Of a stretch of 64,000 nucleotides of DNA, positions 27,750-37,432 are shown one piece after another (position 1 is the stretch's first letter; each line of letters starts with the position of its first letter). The stretch is from an uncultured Pseudomonadales bacterium (lineage in GTDB: Bacteria; Pseudomonadota; Gammaproteobacteria; Pseudomonadales; Pseudohongiellaceae): positions 62,001 to 126,000 of the forward strand of contig CALSTS010000001.1 of NCBI GenBank assembly GCA_943789335.1, read 5' to 3'. Under the pieces are notes generated by a model. The model ran no database searches and was not told where the DNA came from. It was given only the letters and a program-made list of their open reading frames with translations. A program made the position numbers and the translations under genes.

Positions 27750-29603
27750 ATGAAGTCCTTACGATTTTCTTTTTGCTTACTAGTGACGATATTACTGGCG
27801 TCATGTAGCACGACGCCTTCGTCCAATTCCGGGGCAATGAATGATAGTGAGATCCCTGATATTGATGCCGATGGCATCAGAAGCCCCGAGGAAGTTTTAA
27901 TCTTTAGTTTGCTACAACAGGCTAATAATGCAAGCTCTCCAGAATCAGAATTTTTTTCATTAGAAGCAGCTAGAATTTATATAGGAATTGGCCAAGACCG
28001 CCAAGCTTTCGAATTACTTACCACCTTAAACACTAGGCAGCTTGACCTAGAACTTGCTGCAGAAATTCTACTCTTACGTGCTCAATACTTGGTTGATAAT
28101 GTTCGATATAGAGAAGCGCTTAACGTCCTGACTATTGATCGTTTTGATGCCATTCCACAATTATCTATTGCTCTGCAAAAACAACTGAGAACTATGCGAG
28201 CCCAGTCTTATGAAGCCTTAAGCGAACCAGCTGCCGGTCTTAGAGAAAGGATCTTGGTAGGTGGGCTGCTCAGTGAGCAAGAAAAAAATTTGAATCATGA
28301 GCAAATCTGGCAAAACTTGCTGGCATTGCCTCTAGATGAGCTTCGCCGTTTGTCTGAGAACGAAATTGTTTATGCGTTTCAAGGCTGGTATGAACTGGGC
28401 ATCGTTGGCAAAGCCTATCAATATAATCTGGACCGCCAATTAGTTGAACTCAATAAATGGCAAAGTACCTGGATTAGACACCCTGCTAGCGAGCAACTGC
28501 CTTTGACTTTACAGTTAGTCGAAAGCATGGCAGCACAAAGACCTAACCAAATTGCCTTACTTCTGCCATTAAATACTAATGCAGGCGTAATCATTAGGGA
28601 TGCCTTCATGAGTGCTTATCTGAATGTGCAATCTTTTGGTGGTCAAGTCCCTGAAATTCGTTTCTATGACACCAGTTCTACAGATAATATTATTAACTTA
28701 CACAATCAAGCGCGCATTGATGGCGCTGGCATGATTATTGGCCCGCTGCTCCGACAAAACCTTAGCCAATTACAGCAGGTTCGTAATCTAGGCGTACCTA
28801 CCTTAGCTCTAAATAATATTGATGGTGCGCAATCGGCATCAGACCTCTTGTACCAATTTGCGTTATCCCCAGAAAGTGAGGCCAGACAACTTGCTATCAA
28901 AGCATGGAATGATGGTCACCGTAAGGCGGCAATAATGAACCCTGATAATGCAAATAGTGAAATCTACCAAAGAAAAAGAAATAGTTTTATTCAACAGTGG
29001 ACAGAATTAGGCGGGCAAATAGTTACGCAAGAAATGTATGGTAGTAATTACACGCAAAGCATCGAAAACTTATTAAATTTAAGTGAAAGCGCTAATCGAA
29101 GAGAACAAATTAGCGATATCATTAATGCTTCTGTTGAATTCTCTCAACGTCGTCGTCAGGATGTTGATTTCATTTTTCTAATTGCCGAACCCTTAGCAGC
29201 CCGTCAGATTAACCCCAGTTTGGGTTATCTATATGCCGGGAATATTCCCGTTTACGCAACCCAAGACATTTATTCCGGCTTAAATCGCACCTTGGAAGAC
29301 GTCGACTTAAACGGCATAATTTTTGGTGATAGCCCTTGGCTGTTGTCGCAGGATGATGAATTAAAAATAGCTGCTCAACTATTATTCCCTCAAACAAGCG
29401 CACAAAATTTACGTTTGCAGGCATTTGGTATTGATGCTTTCAGGCTATATCCACGCATTAGGCAGTTGGAAACTGGCGCTACAAATGCCTTTATTGGCGC
29501 AACTGGCGTATTGAGCCTGGATGCAGACAATAGGATCACACGACAACTTGATTGGGCACGAATGCAAGATGGAATAGCACGACCAATAGACGACACCCAA
29601 TAA
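27750..29603 (+). CDS. lpoA: outer-membrane lipoprotein LpoA, activator of PBP1A
   Basis: Outer-membrane lipoprotein that reaches through the wall to stimulate the bifunctional synthase PBP1A. From the ATG at 27750 the protein has 617 residues: a lipoprotein signal with lipobox LLASC (lipidated C19), an N-terminal helical TPR-like domain (about 50-280), and a C-terminal domain like periplasmic substrate-binding proteins, starting near QIALLLPLNTNAGVI. A GTG 16 codons earlier would spoil the signal peptide. The order rsmI-lpoA-yraN is the standard one. Confidence 0.93.
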   Translation: MKSLRFSFCLLVTILLASCSTTPSSNSGAMNDSEIPDIDADGIRSPEEVLIFSLLQQANNASSPESEFFSLEAARIYIGIGQDRQAFELLTTLNTRQLDLELAAEILLLRAQYLVDNVRYREALNVLTIDRFDAIPQLSIALQKQLRTMRAQSYEALSEPAAGLRERILVGGLLSEQEKNLNHEQIWQNLLALPLDELRRLSENEIVYAFQGWYELGIVGKAYQYNLDRQLVELNKWQSTWIRHPASEQLPLTLQLVESMAAQRPNQIALLLPLNTNAGVIIRDAFMSAYLNVQSFGGQVPEIRFYDTSSTDNIINLHNQARIDGAGMIIGPLLRQNLSQLQQVRNLGVPTLALNNIDGAQSASDLLYQFALSPESEARQLAIKAWNDGHRKAAIMNPDNANSEIYQRKRNSFIQQWTELGGQIVTQEMYGSNYTQSIENLLNLSESANRREQISDIINASVEFSQRRRQDVDFIFLIAEPLAARQINPSLGYLYAGNIPVYATQDIYSGLNRTLEDVDLNGIIFGDSPWLLSQDDELKIAAQLLFPQTSAQNLRLQAFGIDAFRLYPRIRQLETGATNAFIGATGVLSLDADNRITRQLDWARMQDGIARPIDDTQ

Positions 29604-29635
29604 TAAAAACTACATTCGTTAATCAAGGAAGATTA

Positions 29636-30028
29636 ATGTTTACCAAAAAAACTGCCAGCCCCAGCCAGGTTAAAGGCCTGTATTATGAAAAACTGGCCCT
29701 TAAATATTTAAAAAAACAGGGTCTAAAGTTTCTGCAAAATAATTATCATTGCCGTTTAGGCGAGATCGATTTAGTGATGCACGATCAAGGCTACATTGTC
29801 TTCATTGAAGTTCGCTACAGAGAAAATTCAGCTTTTGGAAATGGTCTAGATACAGTAAATAAAAGTAAACAGCAAAAGCTCATAAAAACTGCACAACTTT
29901 ACCTTATTCAAAATGGACTCTATGAAAAAGTTCCCACTCGCTTTGATGTGATCAGTATTTCTCGCAGCAAATTAAAACCCGAGCTAAGCTGGGTTAAAAA
30001 TGCCTTTCAGAATGAAATTACGAATTAG
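29636..30028 (+). CDS. yraN: UPF0102 / YraN family nuclease-fold protein
   Basis: Restriction-endonuclease-like small protein of uncertain role, often placed next to lpoA. From the ATG at 29636, preceded by AAGGAA, it has 130 residues, close to E. coli YraN (131). The family motifs GLYYEKLALKYL, NYHCRLGEIDLVMHD (acidic E/D of the nuclease-like site) and VFIEVRYRENSAFG (ExR-type) are clear, so metal-ion catalysis is plausible though unproven in the family. Confidence 0.94.
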   Translation: MFTKKTASPSQVKGLYYEKLALKYLKKQGLKFLQNNYHCRLGEIDLVMHDQGYIVFIEVRYRENSAFGNGLDTVNKSKQQKLIKTAQLYLIQNGLYEKVPTRFDVISISRSKLKPELSWVKNAFQNEITN

Positions 30029-30062
30029 AAAGGCCGGCATAACAATTTATACTGGCCTTTTC
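30028..30062. terminator. bidirectional terminator between yraN and phoH
   Basis: GAAAGGCC and GGCCTTTTC pair as the base of a long hairpin, extended by further A-T pairs. Flanking A- and T-rich ends serve both convergent genes. Confidence 0.8.
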
Positions 30063-30070
30063 TTTGTGAT

Positions 30071-30892
30071 TTACATATCTGTATTTTCATAGCGATCAAG
30101 CACATGCCTGACTAATCCACTTCTTACAGAATCTTCTCGAGCAAATGTATGCACATGCACGCTTGGTAAACCCCGTAACTTTTTAACTGCATCATCAAGC
30201 CCATTTGGACCTCTGATATCACTTTGATTGGCATCACCATTAATAACGACTTTGCAGTCTTCACCAATACGAGTCAGAAACATTTTCATCTGAACTGGCG
30301 ATACATTTTGGGCTTCATCAAGAATAACAAAAGTCGAAGCATTAAATGTCTTGCCACGCATATAAGCCAAGGGCGCGCCAACGATACGACCATGCCGTAA
30401 ACAATATTCAACGACTCCTTTGCCCAACCTTTCATTCAGAATGTCACGAAATGCATCTATATATACGGAAAATTTATCTTCCAGCTTACCCGGTAAGAAA
30501 CCTAGTTGCTCGCCGGCTTCAACCGCAGGTCGAGTGATAATAATTTTATCAATGCGGCCTGATTCTAATGCTTCTGCAGCCAGCGCGCCCGCACAATAAG
30601 ACTTGCCCGTGCCGGCCGGACCGATACCAAAAGTCAGACAATTATTTTTGATGGCATTAATATATTTTTGCTGGGCGGGTGTAAGAGCTTCGAGCGGAAG
30701 ACTATTTTGTTTGGGTTGATAGCTGGTGTTAAGTAGACTGTTGAGCTCAACGATATTACTGGGTTCTGAGTTATTGCGGCGGCGCTTGTAACTTTCCTTG
30801 TTTCTTTTACTACCCTTGTGTCCGTGGTGGTGTTGCTCCATTTCACTGCTGTACTTAATCGAACGCTTATGCGATCTCTTTGCCATGCTCAC
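30071..30892 (-). CDS. phoH: PhoH-like ATPase
   Basis: Cytoplasmic P-loop ATPase of the PhoH family, related to the N-terminal part of RNA helicases; its physiological role is not settled. The 273 residues have a basic, histidine- and arginine-rich N-terminal tail (1-45), Walker A GPAGTGKS (91-98), TRPAVEAGEQLGFLPG, a Walker B-like FVILDEAQNVS (near 190) and VINGDANQSD. Length and tail fit standalone E. coli PhoH more than YbeZ. It lies inverted between yraN and diaA, a position not usual for this gene. Confidence 0.9.
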   Translation of the reverse strand: MSMAKRSHKRSIKYSSEMEQHHHGHKGSKRNKESYKRRRNNSEPSNIVELNSLLNTSYQPKQNSLPLEALTPAQQKYINAIKNNCLTFGIGPAGTGKSYCAGALAAEALESGRIDKIIITRPAVEAGEQLGFLPGKLEDKFSVYIDAFRDILNERLGKGVVEYCLRHGRIVGAPLAYMRGKTFNASTFVILDEAQNVSPVQMKMFLTRIGEDCKVVINGDANQSDIRGPNGLDDAVKKLRGLPSVHVHTFAREDSVRSGLVRHVLDRYENTDM

Positions 30893-31158
30893 TCTCCAAT
30901 TTGCTAAATAAAAAGAATCGAGTTGTGAAAACGCGTTAGTACCTATTTTTAAAATATTTAGTTGTAAAATGTTTAGGTGCTAATGACATTGAAATAGTAG
31001 AAAATATTGGTTTGCGGCAATCCTCCTATTAAAAAATGAAAAATATTAGTAAGATTCAAGCTAGAACTGTACTAGCTGCGTACACTCTGACACAATTGCT
31101 TTTAGCAATGCAATAACTAAAAGTGTTAGAAGCAAAAAAATATCAATTTTTTAATTGA

Positions 31159-31758
<600 letters not shown>

Positions 31759-31784
31759 ACTGACAATTTAAAGGGTTCTAAAAC

Positions 31785-32366
31785 ATGTTACGTCAACTAC
31801 TACTTTTAACATTTCTTTGTTCAATGCTAACAATTTCTGCCTGCGCTTCAGTCATTAGTACTTTAAATGGCAATGACAGCATTCAGGAGGACCAAGGCAG
31901 TCGCTCAACCGGTTCCCGGATTGATGATGGCGCTATCGAAACAATGATTAAAGTCAATTTAAATGCGGCTGATGATGCTTTACGTGAGTCTAACATTGAC
32001 GTCGTAAGCTTTAATCAGACAGTGCTTTTGGTTGGCCAGGTGCCTGACCAGGAATTGAAAAACTTAGCTACACGAGTAGCGACCACTAGTAATAGCCGAG
32101 TCAAAACAGTATATAACGAGCTAGAAGTGGCAGGCGACACATCATTCCTTTCTCGCACCAACGATATGTGGTTATCAGCAAAAATAAAATCATTAATGTT
32201 AGTTAATGATGATGTAGAAGGACGAAGAACCAAGGTTGTCACAGAGAATGGCGTGGTATTTCTAATGGGTTTGTTAACACACGCTGAAGCCGATCAAGCT
32301 GTAGAATTAGTTAGCACAGCCAGTGGCGTCACTAAGGTAGTAAGAGCCTTCGAATATATCGACTGA
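31785..32366 (+). CDS. dolP: BON-domain outer-membrane lipoprotein DolP (YraP)
   Basis: Outer-membrane lipoprotein needed for envelope integrity in E. coli, where it binds anionic phospholipid at the division site. The 193 residues start with a lipoprotein signal ending ISAC (C20), then two BON domains (about 45-115 and 124-192), each with the conserved glycine motifs VLLVGQVP and VVFLMGLLTHAEAD. It follows diaA by 26 bases, as in E. coli. Confidence 0.93.
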   Translation: MLRQLLLLTFLCSMLTISACASVISTLNGNDSIQEDQGSRSTGSRIDDGAIETMIKVNLNAADDALRESNIDVVSFNQTVLLVGQVPDQELKNLATRVATTSNSRVKTVYNELEVAGDTSFLSRTNDMWLSAKIKSLMLVNDDVEGRRTKVVTENGVVFLMGLLTHAEADQAVELVSTASGVTKVVRAFEYID

Positions 32367-32379
32367 TTTATAATAATCT

Positions 32380-32817
32380 TTATTTCACTACCCGTAATGA
32401 GGGTTTCGCACTTTTAGCAGCACCTTTGCTTTTCTTGTCATCATTCTTGCCTGCAGAAGGGCCACTTACACTGCTTATAGGTGCAGGCGGTTCTGGCATC
32501 GGATCATCAGACTCAAACATCATACCTTGGCCATTTTCTCTGGCATAAATACTCACAATTGCATTAATAGGGGCATAAACTTTGGTTGGAATTCCACCAA
32601 AACGACCTTCAAACTCTATGGCTGCATTACTAATATTGAGGGTTTTAATAGCCTGCGGAGATATATTAAGAACAATTTGGTCGTCTTTTACGAAGTCCTG
32701 AGGGACTTCAACGCCCTCAGCAAAAGCGTTTACCAAAATATAAGGAGTGAAATTATTATCTAGAATCCATTCATGTAAAGCTCTTATCATATAGGGGCGA
32801 TGAGAAGTCATTGTCAT
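32380..32817 (-). CDS. sspB: ClpXP stringent starvation adaptor SspB
   Basis: Adaptor that delivers ssrA-tagged proteins to ClpXP. The 145 residues have the SspB fold (RPYMIRALHEWILDNNFTPYILVNA, landmarks at 7-31) and a flexible linker ending in PSLRVVK, which matches the ClpX-docking tail of the family. The linker is lysine-, serine- and proline-rich. Two ATG codons (residues 1 and 3) are possible starts. It is the last gene of the petA-fbcH-sspA-sspB run. Confidence 0.95.
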   Translation of the reverse strand: MTMTSHRPYMIRALHEWILDNNFTPYILVNAFAEGVEVPQDFVKDDQIVLNISPQAIKTLNISNAAIEFEGRFGGIPTKVYAPINAIVSIYARENGQGMMFESDDPMPEPPAPISSVSGPSAGKNDDKKSKGAAKSAKPSLRVVK

Positions 32818-32864
32818 ACTTATTTACCCCCTATCATAAGTGCATTTCAATACCTGTTTCTAAA

Positions 32865-33503
32865 CTACACGCCAGCCATTTCCTTTTCTTGCTCAGACAG
32901 AGATTCCTGAACTGACTCACGCTCAAACAGACGCTGGCGATATTCCAGCAATGCTTTTGTTGCTTTAGTGTCTGGTAGCTTAATCCCCAATTCAGGCAAA
33001 CGCCAGAGAATTGGCAATACACAGCAATCAACAATCGTAAACTCTTCGCTCATAAAGTAAGGCTTTTCAGCAAAAATTGGCGCTATAGATACTAGGTTTT
33101 CTCGCAATTCTTTGCGAGCAGCTTCCAGCTCTTTATCGGAAGCCGTTTCAGCCTGTAACATATCAACCAATGCGCACCAATCTTTTTCAATACGATGCAT
33201 CCAAAGTCGGCTTTGAGCTCGGGCTACTGGATAAACCGGGAATAAAGGAGGATGCGGGAATCGCTCATCCAGATACTCCATCATGATGTTAGGCTCATAT
33301 AAAACAAGATCACGATCGACCAGTGTGGGTAGACTGTTATATGGGTTAAGATCAGCTAAATCTTCAGGTTTGTCATGGACATCAACATCAACAACATCCA
33401 CTGTTACGCCTTTTTCAGCCAAAACAATTCTTACACGATGGCTGTATTGGCTCGAACCATCTGAATAAAACAACATTGAAGAGCGTTTAGTTACAACTCC
33501 CAT
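32865..33503 (-). CDS. sspA: stringent starvation protein A (GST-fold)
   Basis: Glutathione-transferase-fold protein that binds RNA polymerase in E. coli during starvation and acid stress. The 212 residues show the thioredoxin-like N-domain (MLFYSDGSSQYSHRVRIVLAEKG), NPYNSLPTLVDRDLVLYEPNIMMEYLDERFPHPPL and an all-helical C-domain. It sits 47 bases upstream of sspB and 26 bases downstream of the cytochrome gene, matching pseudomonads. Confidence 0.96.
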   Translation of the reverse strand: MGVVTKRSSMLFYSDGSSQYSHRVRIVLAEKGVTVDVVDVDVHDKPEDLADLNPYNSLPTLVDRDLVLYEPNIMMEYLDERFPHPPLFPVYPVARAQSRLWMHRIEKDWCALVDMLQAETASDKELEAARKELRENLVSIAPIFAEKPYFMSEEFTIVDCCVLPILWRLPELGIKLPDTKATKALLEYRQRLFERESVQESLSEQEKEMAGV

Positions 33504-33529
33504 ATTAAGCCTCTTAGTTTTGAGTTCTG

Positions 33530-35542
33530 TTAATGTTCGATATCTTTCCAGTATTCACGATTCAGCATAAATACAGGTACAAATAGGAATGCTAAAAATA
33601 GGAGGACAAATCCGCCAATCCTTTCACGATCTAATCTTGAAGGCTCACCCATGTAGTAGAGAAAATTCACAAGGTCGTAAACAAGCTCATCAAACTCTTC
33701 TTCACTTAGACTGCCAGTACCAGACACATGATGCAAAGCTTCACAATGCTCCGGATCGCAAGTTTGATCTCCCTGCAATTCTTGCAAAACATTAGGCATG
33801 CCGACGTTAGCAAAAACTCTGTTATTGACACCAAAGGGACGAGACGAATCAAGATAAAACCCTTTTAGGTAACCATAAAGCCAAGATGGATTACGAACGC
33901 GAGCGACTAGTGTTAAATCAGGAGGAGAAATGCCAAACCAGTTTTCAGCAGTATCCGGCATAGAGCTAAACATCAAATCACCTATACCTGTTTCTGGGTC
34001 AAAAATAATGTTTTCCATCATTATTTCTTCTGGAATATTTAAATCTTCACTTACACGCTGGTACCTTGAATATTGTGCTGAGTGACAGCCCAGGCAGTAA
34101 TTAACAAAAGTCTGTAATCCTGATTGTAATGATGATGTATCTTCCAGATCCATCTCAACATGCTCAAGCTCAACTTCAGCTTCCGCTGCAACTGCATTTA
34201 AAGGAGCAACAATGAAAACAACAAGAATAGCCAGCACAAGTAGTAATTGCGGTATGCTGATAAATCGCCCTGTTACCCGCTCAGGTGGAGTAGTCGTTTT
34301 CTCGATACGGGTATACCAAGGCATGGCCAAGAAATACACAAAGTAAATTACTGTGCACAACTGCGCCAAAGCGGTTCTGGGACCAGTCGCAATTTGCGTT
34401 CCCAACACGCCTAAAATGACGAAACTGATAACAAAAGCCAATAAAGCTATTCGGCTATATAAACCTTTATAACGCATCGATTTAACTGGACTTCTATCAA
34501 GCCAAGGCATAACAAAAAGAATAGCAATTGCTCCAGCCATTACTACTAAGCCCCAAAATTTGGCATCAATACCAAACAAAGGATATGTCACAGCCCGCAG
34601 CATTGAATAAAAAGGCGTGAAATACCAAACAGGTGCAATATGGTCTGGCGTTTTTAGATTATTAGCCTGTTCAAAATTTGCATATTCAATAAAGTATCCG
34701 CCCATTTCCGGCATAAAGAAAATAACAAAGGTAAATACAAACAGGAAAACAACAATGCCAACCATGTCATGAATAGAATAATAAGGGTGCAAAGGAATGC
34801 CATCTAGAGGAATGCCATTAGCATCCTTATTTTTCTTTATTTCAATACCATCAGGATTGTTAGAGCCTACTTCATGTAAAGCCAGAATATGCAGCACAAC
34901 CAGTGCGACCAATACTAATGGTAAAGCAACTACATGCAAGGCAAAGAAACGATTGAGAGTAGCGCCAGAAATCAGGTAATCACCTTGTATCCACACCATC
35001 AAGTCTTCACCTACAAATGGGATGGCACCTGCTAGAGAGACAATCACATTAGCTCCCCAGTAAGACATCTGTCCCCAAGGTAGTACATAGCCCATAAAGC
35101 CTTCAGCCATTAATACCAGATAAATTGTCATACCAAAAATCCAGATCAATTCTCTGGGCTTTTGGTACGAACCATACATCAGACCACGGAACATATGTAA
35201 ATAGACGACTATGAAGAATGCTGAAGCGCCAGTGGAATGCATGTAACGTAGTATCCAGCCATAATCAACATCACGCATAATATATTCAACGGATGCAAAG
35301 GCTCCATCTGAACTTGGGACATAATTCATCGTTAACCAGATGCCCGTCAGCAACTGATTAACCAGCACAAATATAGAAAGCACGCCAAAGGTGTACCAAA
35401 AATTAAAATTCTTTGGCGCATAATACTTGGACATATGCTTTTCCCATGCCAGCGTTACTGGCAGGCGGGCATCTATCCAGCCCATAAAAGCATTTTTCTT
35501 AGCCTCGTTATTTTCAGGAGTATTAGTCATTTCTTCGCTCAT
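33530..35542 (-). CDS. fused cytochrome b / cytochrome c1 of the bc1 complex (FbcH-type)
   Basis: One 670-residue frame encodes both redox subunits of complex III. Residues 1 to about 415 are cytochrome b: haem ligand histidines H102, H116, H203 and H218, plus the Qo motif APVWYFTP. A hydrophobic segment (430-448) ending AVA at 450-452 looks like a signal peptide. After it comes cytochrome c1 with CLGCH (483-487), the axial methionine M582 in VGMPN, and a C-terminal anchor (643-660). Bradyrhizobium FbcH is known to be made this way and cleaved. Most gammaproteobacteria use separate petB and petC. It overlaps the petA stop by one base. Confidence 0.95.
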   Translation of the reverse strand: MSEEMTNTPENNEAKKNAFMGWIDARLPVTLAWEKHMSKYYAPKNFNFWYTFGVLSIFVLVNQLLTGIWLTMNYVPSSDGAFASVEYIMRDVDYGWILRYMHSTGASAFFIVVYLHMFRGLMYGSYQKPRELIWIFGMTIYLVLMAEGFMGYVLPWGQMSYWGANVIVSLAGAIPFVGEDLMVWIQGDYLISGATLNRFFALHVVALPLVLVALVVLHILALHEVGSNNPDGIEIKKNKDANGIPLDGIPLHPYYSIHDMVGIVVFLFVFTFVIFFMPEMGGYFIEYANFEQANNLKTPDHIAPVWYFTPFYSMLRAVTYPLFGIDAKFWGLVVMAGAIAILFVMPWLDRSPVKSMRYKGLYSRIALLAFVISFVILGVLGTQIATGPRTALAQLCTVIYFVYFLAMPWYTRIEKTTTPPERVTGRFISIPQLLLVLAILVVFIVAPLNAVAAEAEVELEHVEMDLEDTSSLQSGLQTFVNYCLGCHSAQYSRYQRVSEDLNIPEEIMMENIIFDPETGIGDLMFSSMPDTAENWFGISPPDLTLVARVRNPSWLYGYLKGFYLDSSRPFGVNNRVFANVGMPNVLQELQGDQTCDPEHCEALHHVSGTGSLSEEEFDELVYDLVNFLYYMGEPSRLDRERIGGFVLLFLAFLFVPVFMLNREYWKDIEH

Positions 35543-36141
35543 TATGAATTCTCCCCATCTATACCTATCACAATGACGTTATCAGTCTCGTAAGAGTGTG
35601 GAGGAACAATCAAATTATCTGGCGCGGGCACGCCACTATAGACTCTACCAGCTAAATCAAACATAGAGCCATGGCAAGGACAGAAAAAACCGCCTTTCCA
35701 GTCCGGATCATATTCTTGTGCGGTCACTTCAGTATTAATTTGCGGAGAACAACCCAAATGAGTACAAAGCCCTACATAAATACCTACTTCAGGACGGATT
35801 GAACGATAAGCGTTTTGAGCATATTCAGGTTGCTGGTCGCTTTCAGAGTCCGGATCAGAAAGGTGATCAATAAAATTATCCAGATTACTTAAAGCTTCTT
35901 CATCTCTGCGCAATACAAAAATTGGCTGACCACGCCAAGCTGGCATAGGCCCTAATAATTCGCCAGGTTCAAGCCTACTGATGTCAATAGTGATTGGAGC
36001 TCCTGCAGCAAGGGCTCTAGCACTAGGGTTCCAAGACCCTACGAAAGGTAGGGCTGCACCAACGGCTCCCGCCGCTCCTAAAACTGATGTACTGCCAATT
36101 AAAAAACGCCTGCGATTATTGCTCTTAGAACCGCCATTCAC
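35542..36141 (-). CDS. petA: Rieske iron-sulfur subunit of cytochrome bc1
   Basis: Carries electrons from ubiquinol to cytochrome c1. The 199 residues begin with a twin-arginine signal/anchor (NNRRRFLIGS, then a hydrophobic helix) and end with a Rieske domain whose cluster ligands lie in CTHLGC and CPCHGSMFD. The start is a GTG, 9 bases after AGGAG; an ATG close by is out of frame. It is the first gene of petA-fbcH-sspA-sspB. Confidence 0.96.
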   Translation of the reverse strand: MNGGSKSNNRRRFLIGSTSVLGAAGAVGAALPFVGSWNPSARALAAGAPITIDISRLEPGELLGPMPAWRGQPIFVLRRDEEALSNLDNFIDHLSDPDSESDQQPEYAQNAYRSIRPEVGIYVGLCTHLGCSPQINTEVTAQEYDPDWKGGFFCPCHGSMFDLAGRVYSGVPAPDNLIVPPHSYETDNVIVIGIDGENS

Positions 36142-36289
36142 AATGAAACTCTCCTATTGGAAACGCTTGAAAAGGTAAAAAGACGCCGCCAAGTAGGCAG
36201 GGCCGAAAACTGCGCGAATGCTACTAAAAAAAGCCTTTTTTTTCAAGGTGAAAACACCTGCTTTGTAAAATTATTAAGTTTTTTCTCTC

Positions 36290-36327
36290 AAAAAAAAACG
36301 CCGAAACATAAGGAGTTCCGGCGTTTT
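36290..36327 (-). terminator. rho-independent terminator after rpsI
   Basis: AAAACGCCG (36295-36303) and CGGCGTTTT (36319-36327) form a strong stem. On the minus strand it is followed by nine T residues. It separates the ribosomal operon from petA. Confidence 0.9.
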
Positions 36328-36346
36328 ATAAAAACCAAAATATTTA

Positions 36347-36739
36347 TTAACGTTTTGAGAATTGAGGTCTCTTACGGGCTTTACGCAAACCAACCTTTTT
36401 TCGTTCGACTTCACGAGAATCTCGTGTAACAAAACCAGCTTTACGCAATGGTGTACGATTTTCCTCATCAAATTGCATCAAAGCACGAGTTATTCCATGC
36501 CTTATTGCACCAGCTTGACCAAAACTTCCGCCACCAACAACACTGACATTAATATCAAACTTATCAGAGACTTCTAGAAGTTCTAGTGGCTGACGCACAA
36601 TCATGCGAGCTACTTCACGACCAAAATAGGAATCCAGGCTTCTTTTGTTAACAGAGATATTGCCGCTACCTGGCGTTAAAAAAACTCGAGCAGTCGAAGT
36701 TTTGCGACGTCCAGTACCGTAATATTGTGTATCAGCCAT
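36347..36739 (-). CDS. rpsI: 30S ribosomal protein S9
   Basis: Binds the 3' domain of 16S rRNA; its C-terminal tail contacts P-site tRNA. The 130 residues match E. coli S9: [15 protein letters not shown] at the N-terminus, [18 protein letters not shown], and the basic end [12 protein letters not shown]. It is 14 bases after rplM. Confidence 0.98.
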   Translation of the reverse strand: MADTQYYGTGRRKTSTARVFLTPGSGNISVNKRSLDSYFGREVARMIVRQPLELLEVSDKFDINVSVVGGGSFGQAGAIRHGITRALMQFDEENRTPLRKAGFVTRDSREVERKKVGLRKARKRPQFSKR

Positions 36740-36753
36740 GCTTTATTTACCTA

Positions 36754-37182
36754 TTATAAATTCAATTGAGCGGGTTGCTGAGCAGTATGAGGATGTTCAG
36801 CACCAGCGTAAACTTTTAATTTGCTAAACATTGCTCTGCCTAGCGGAGTACTCGGCAACATGCCTTTTACTGCGAGACGAATAACTTCTTCTGGGGTCCG
36901 CTCAATCATTTCATTAAAAGAGCGAGATTTTAAACCGCCTGGATAACCAGAATGACGATAATACATTTTATCAGTCGCCTTCTTGCCAGTTACTTTAACT
37001 TTCTCAGCATTAACAACAACGATATAGTCACCTGTATCAACATGCGCTGTGTATTCGGCTTTATGCTTACCACGAAGTCGATGCGCTATCTCTGCTGACA
37101 TACGACCTAGAGTCAGACCGTCTGCATTAATCAGCACCCAGTCATTCTGTGCAGTTTCTTTATTTGCTGAAATAGTTCTCAT
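36754..37182 (-). CDS. rplM: 50S ribosomal protein L13
   Basis: Early assembly protein of the large subunit. The 142 residues match E. coli L13 exactly in length and show [33 protein letters not shown], and [21 protein letters not shown]. First gene of the rplM-rpsI operon. The upstream 250-base gap holds no gene. Confidence 0.98.
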   Translation of the reverse strand: MRTISANKETAQNDWVLINADGLTLGRMSAEIAHRLRGKHKAEYTAHVDTGDYIVVVNAEKVKVTGKKATDKMYYRHSGYPGGLKSRSFNEMIERTPEEVIRLAVKGMLPSTPLGRAMFSKLKVYAGAEHPHTAQQPAQLNL

Positions 37183-37312
37183 TGTTTTATCTACTTGTGT
37201 TTCTGACGTTTCAATTCTGGTTTTGAGCCCTGATCTAGCAAAGCCACAAATGGAGCGCGAATTCTACAGATGGAGCAGTGGATATTCAAGCGTTCTGAGC
37301 TGTTTTTATTGA

Positions 37313-37343
37313 ATAATCAAAAGCATCTTGAAATAACTGTCAA
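37313..37343 (-). promoter_or_regulatory. candidate rplM-rpsI promoter
   Basis: A perfect -35 TTGACA (37338-37343) precedes GATTAT (37313-37318) by 19 bases on the minus strand. The spacing is long and the -10 imperfect, so the call is tentative. The leader of about 125 bases leaves room for regulation. Confidence 0.4.
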
Positions 37344-37432
37344 ATCAAGGAGTTGTTGAACAAAATAAAGCCCCTCCCTTTACAAGCAAACAGTGCAAAA
37401 TAGCTCAACTTAGCTGCAATAACGGACTAAAT

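Noticed and set aside
27674..27877. 67-codon minus-strand frame over the lpoA start
   Set aside because: Overlaps the lpoA signal peptide and the divergent promoter region; no ribosome site or known domain.
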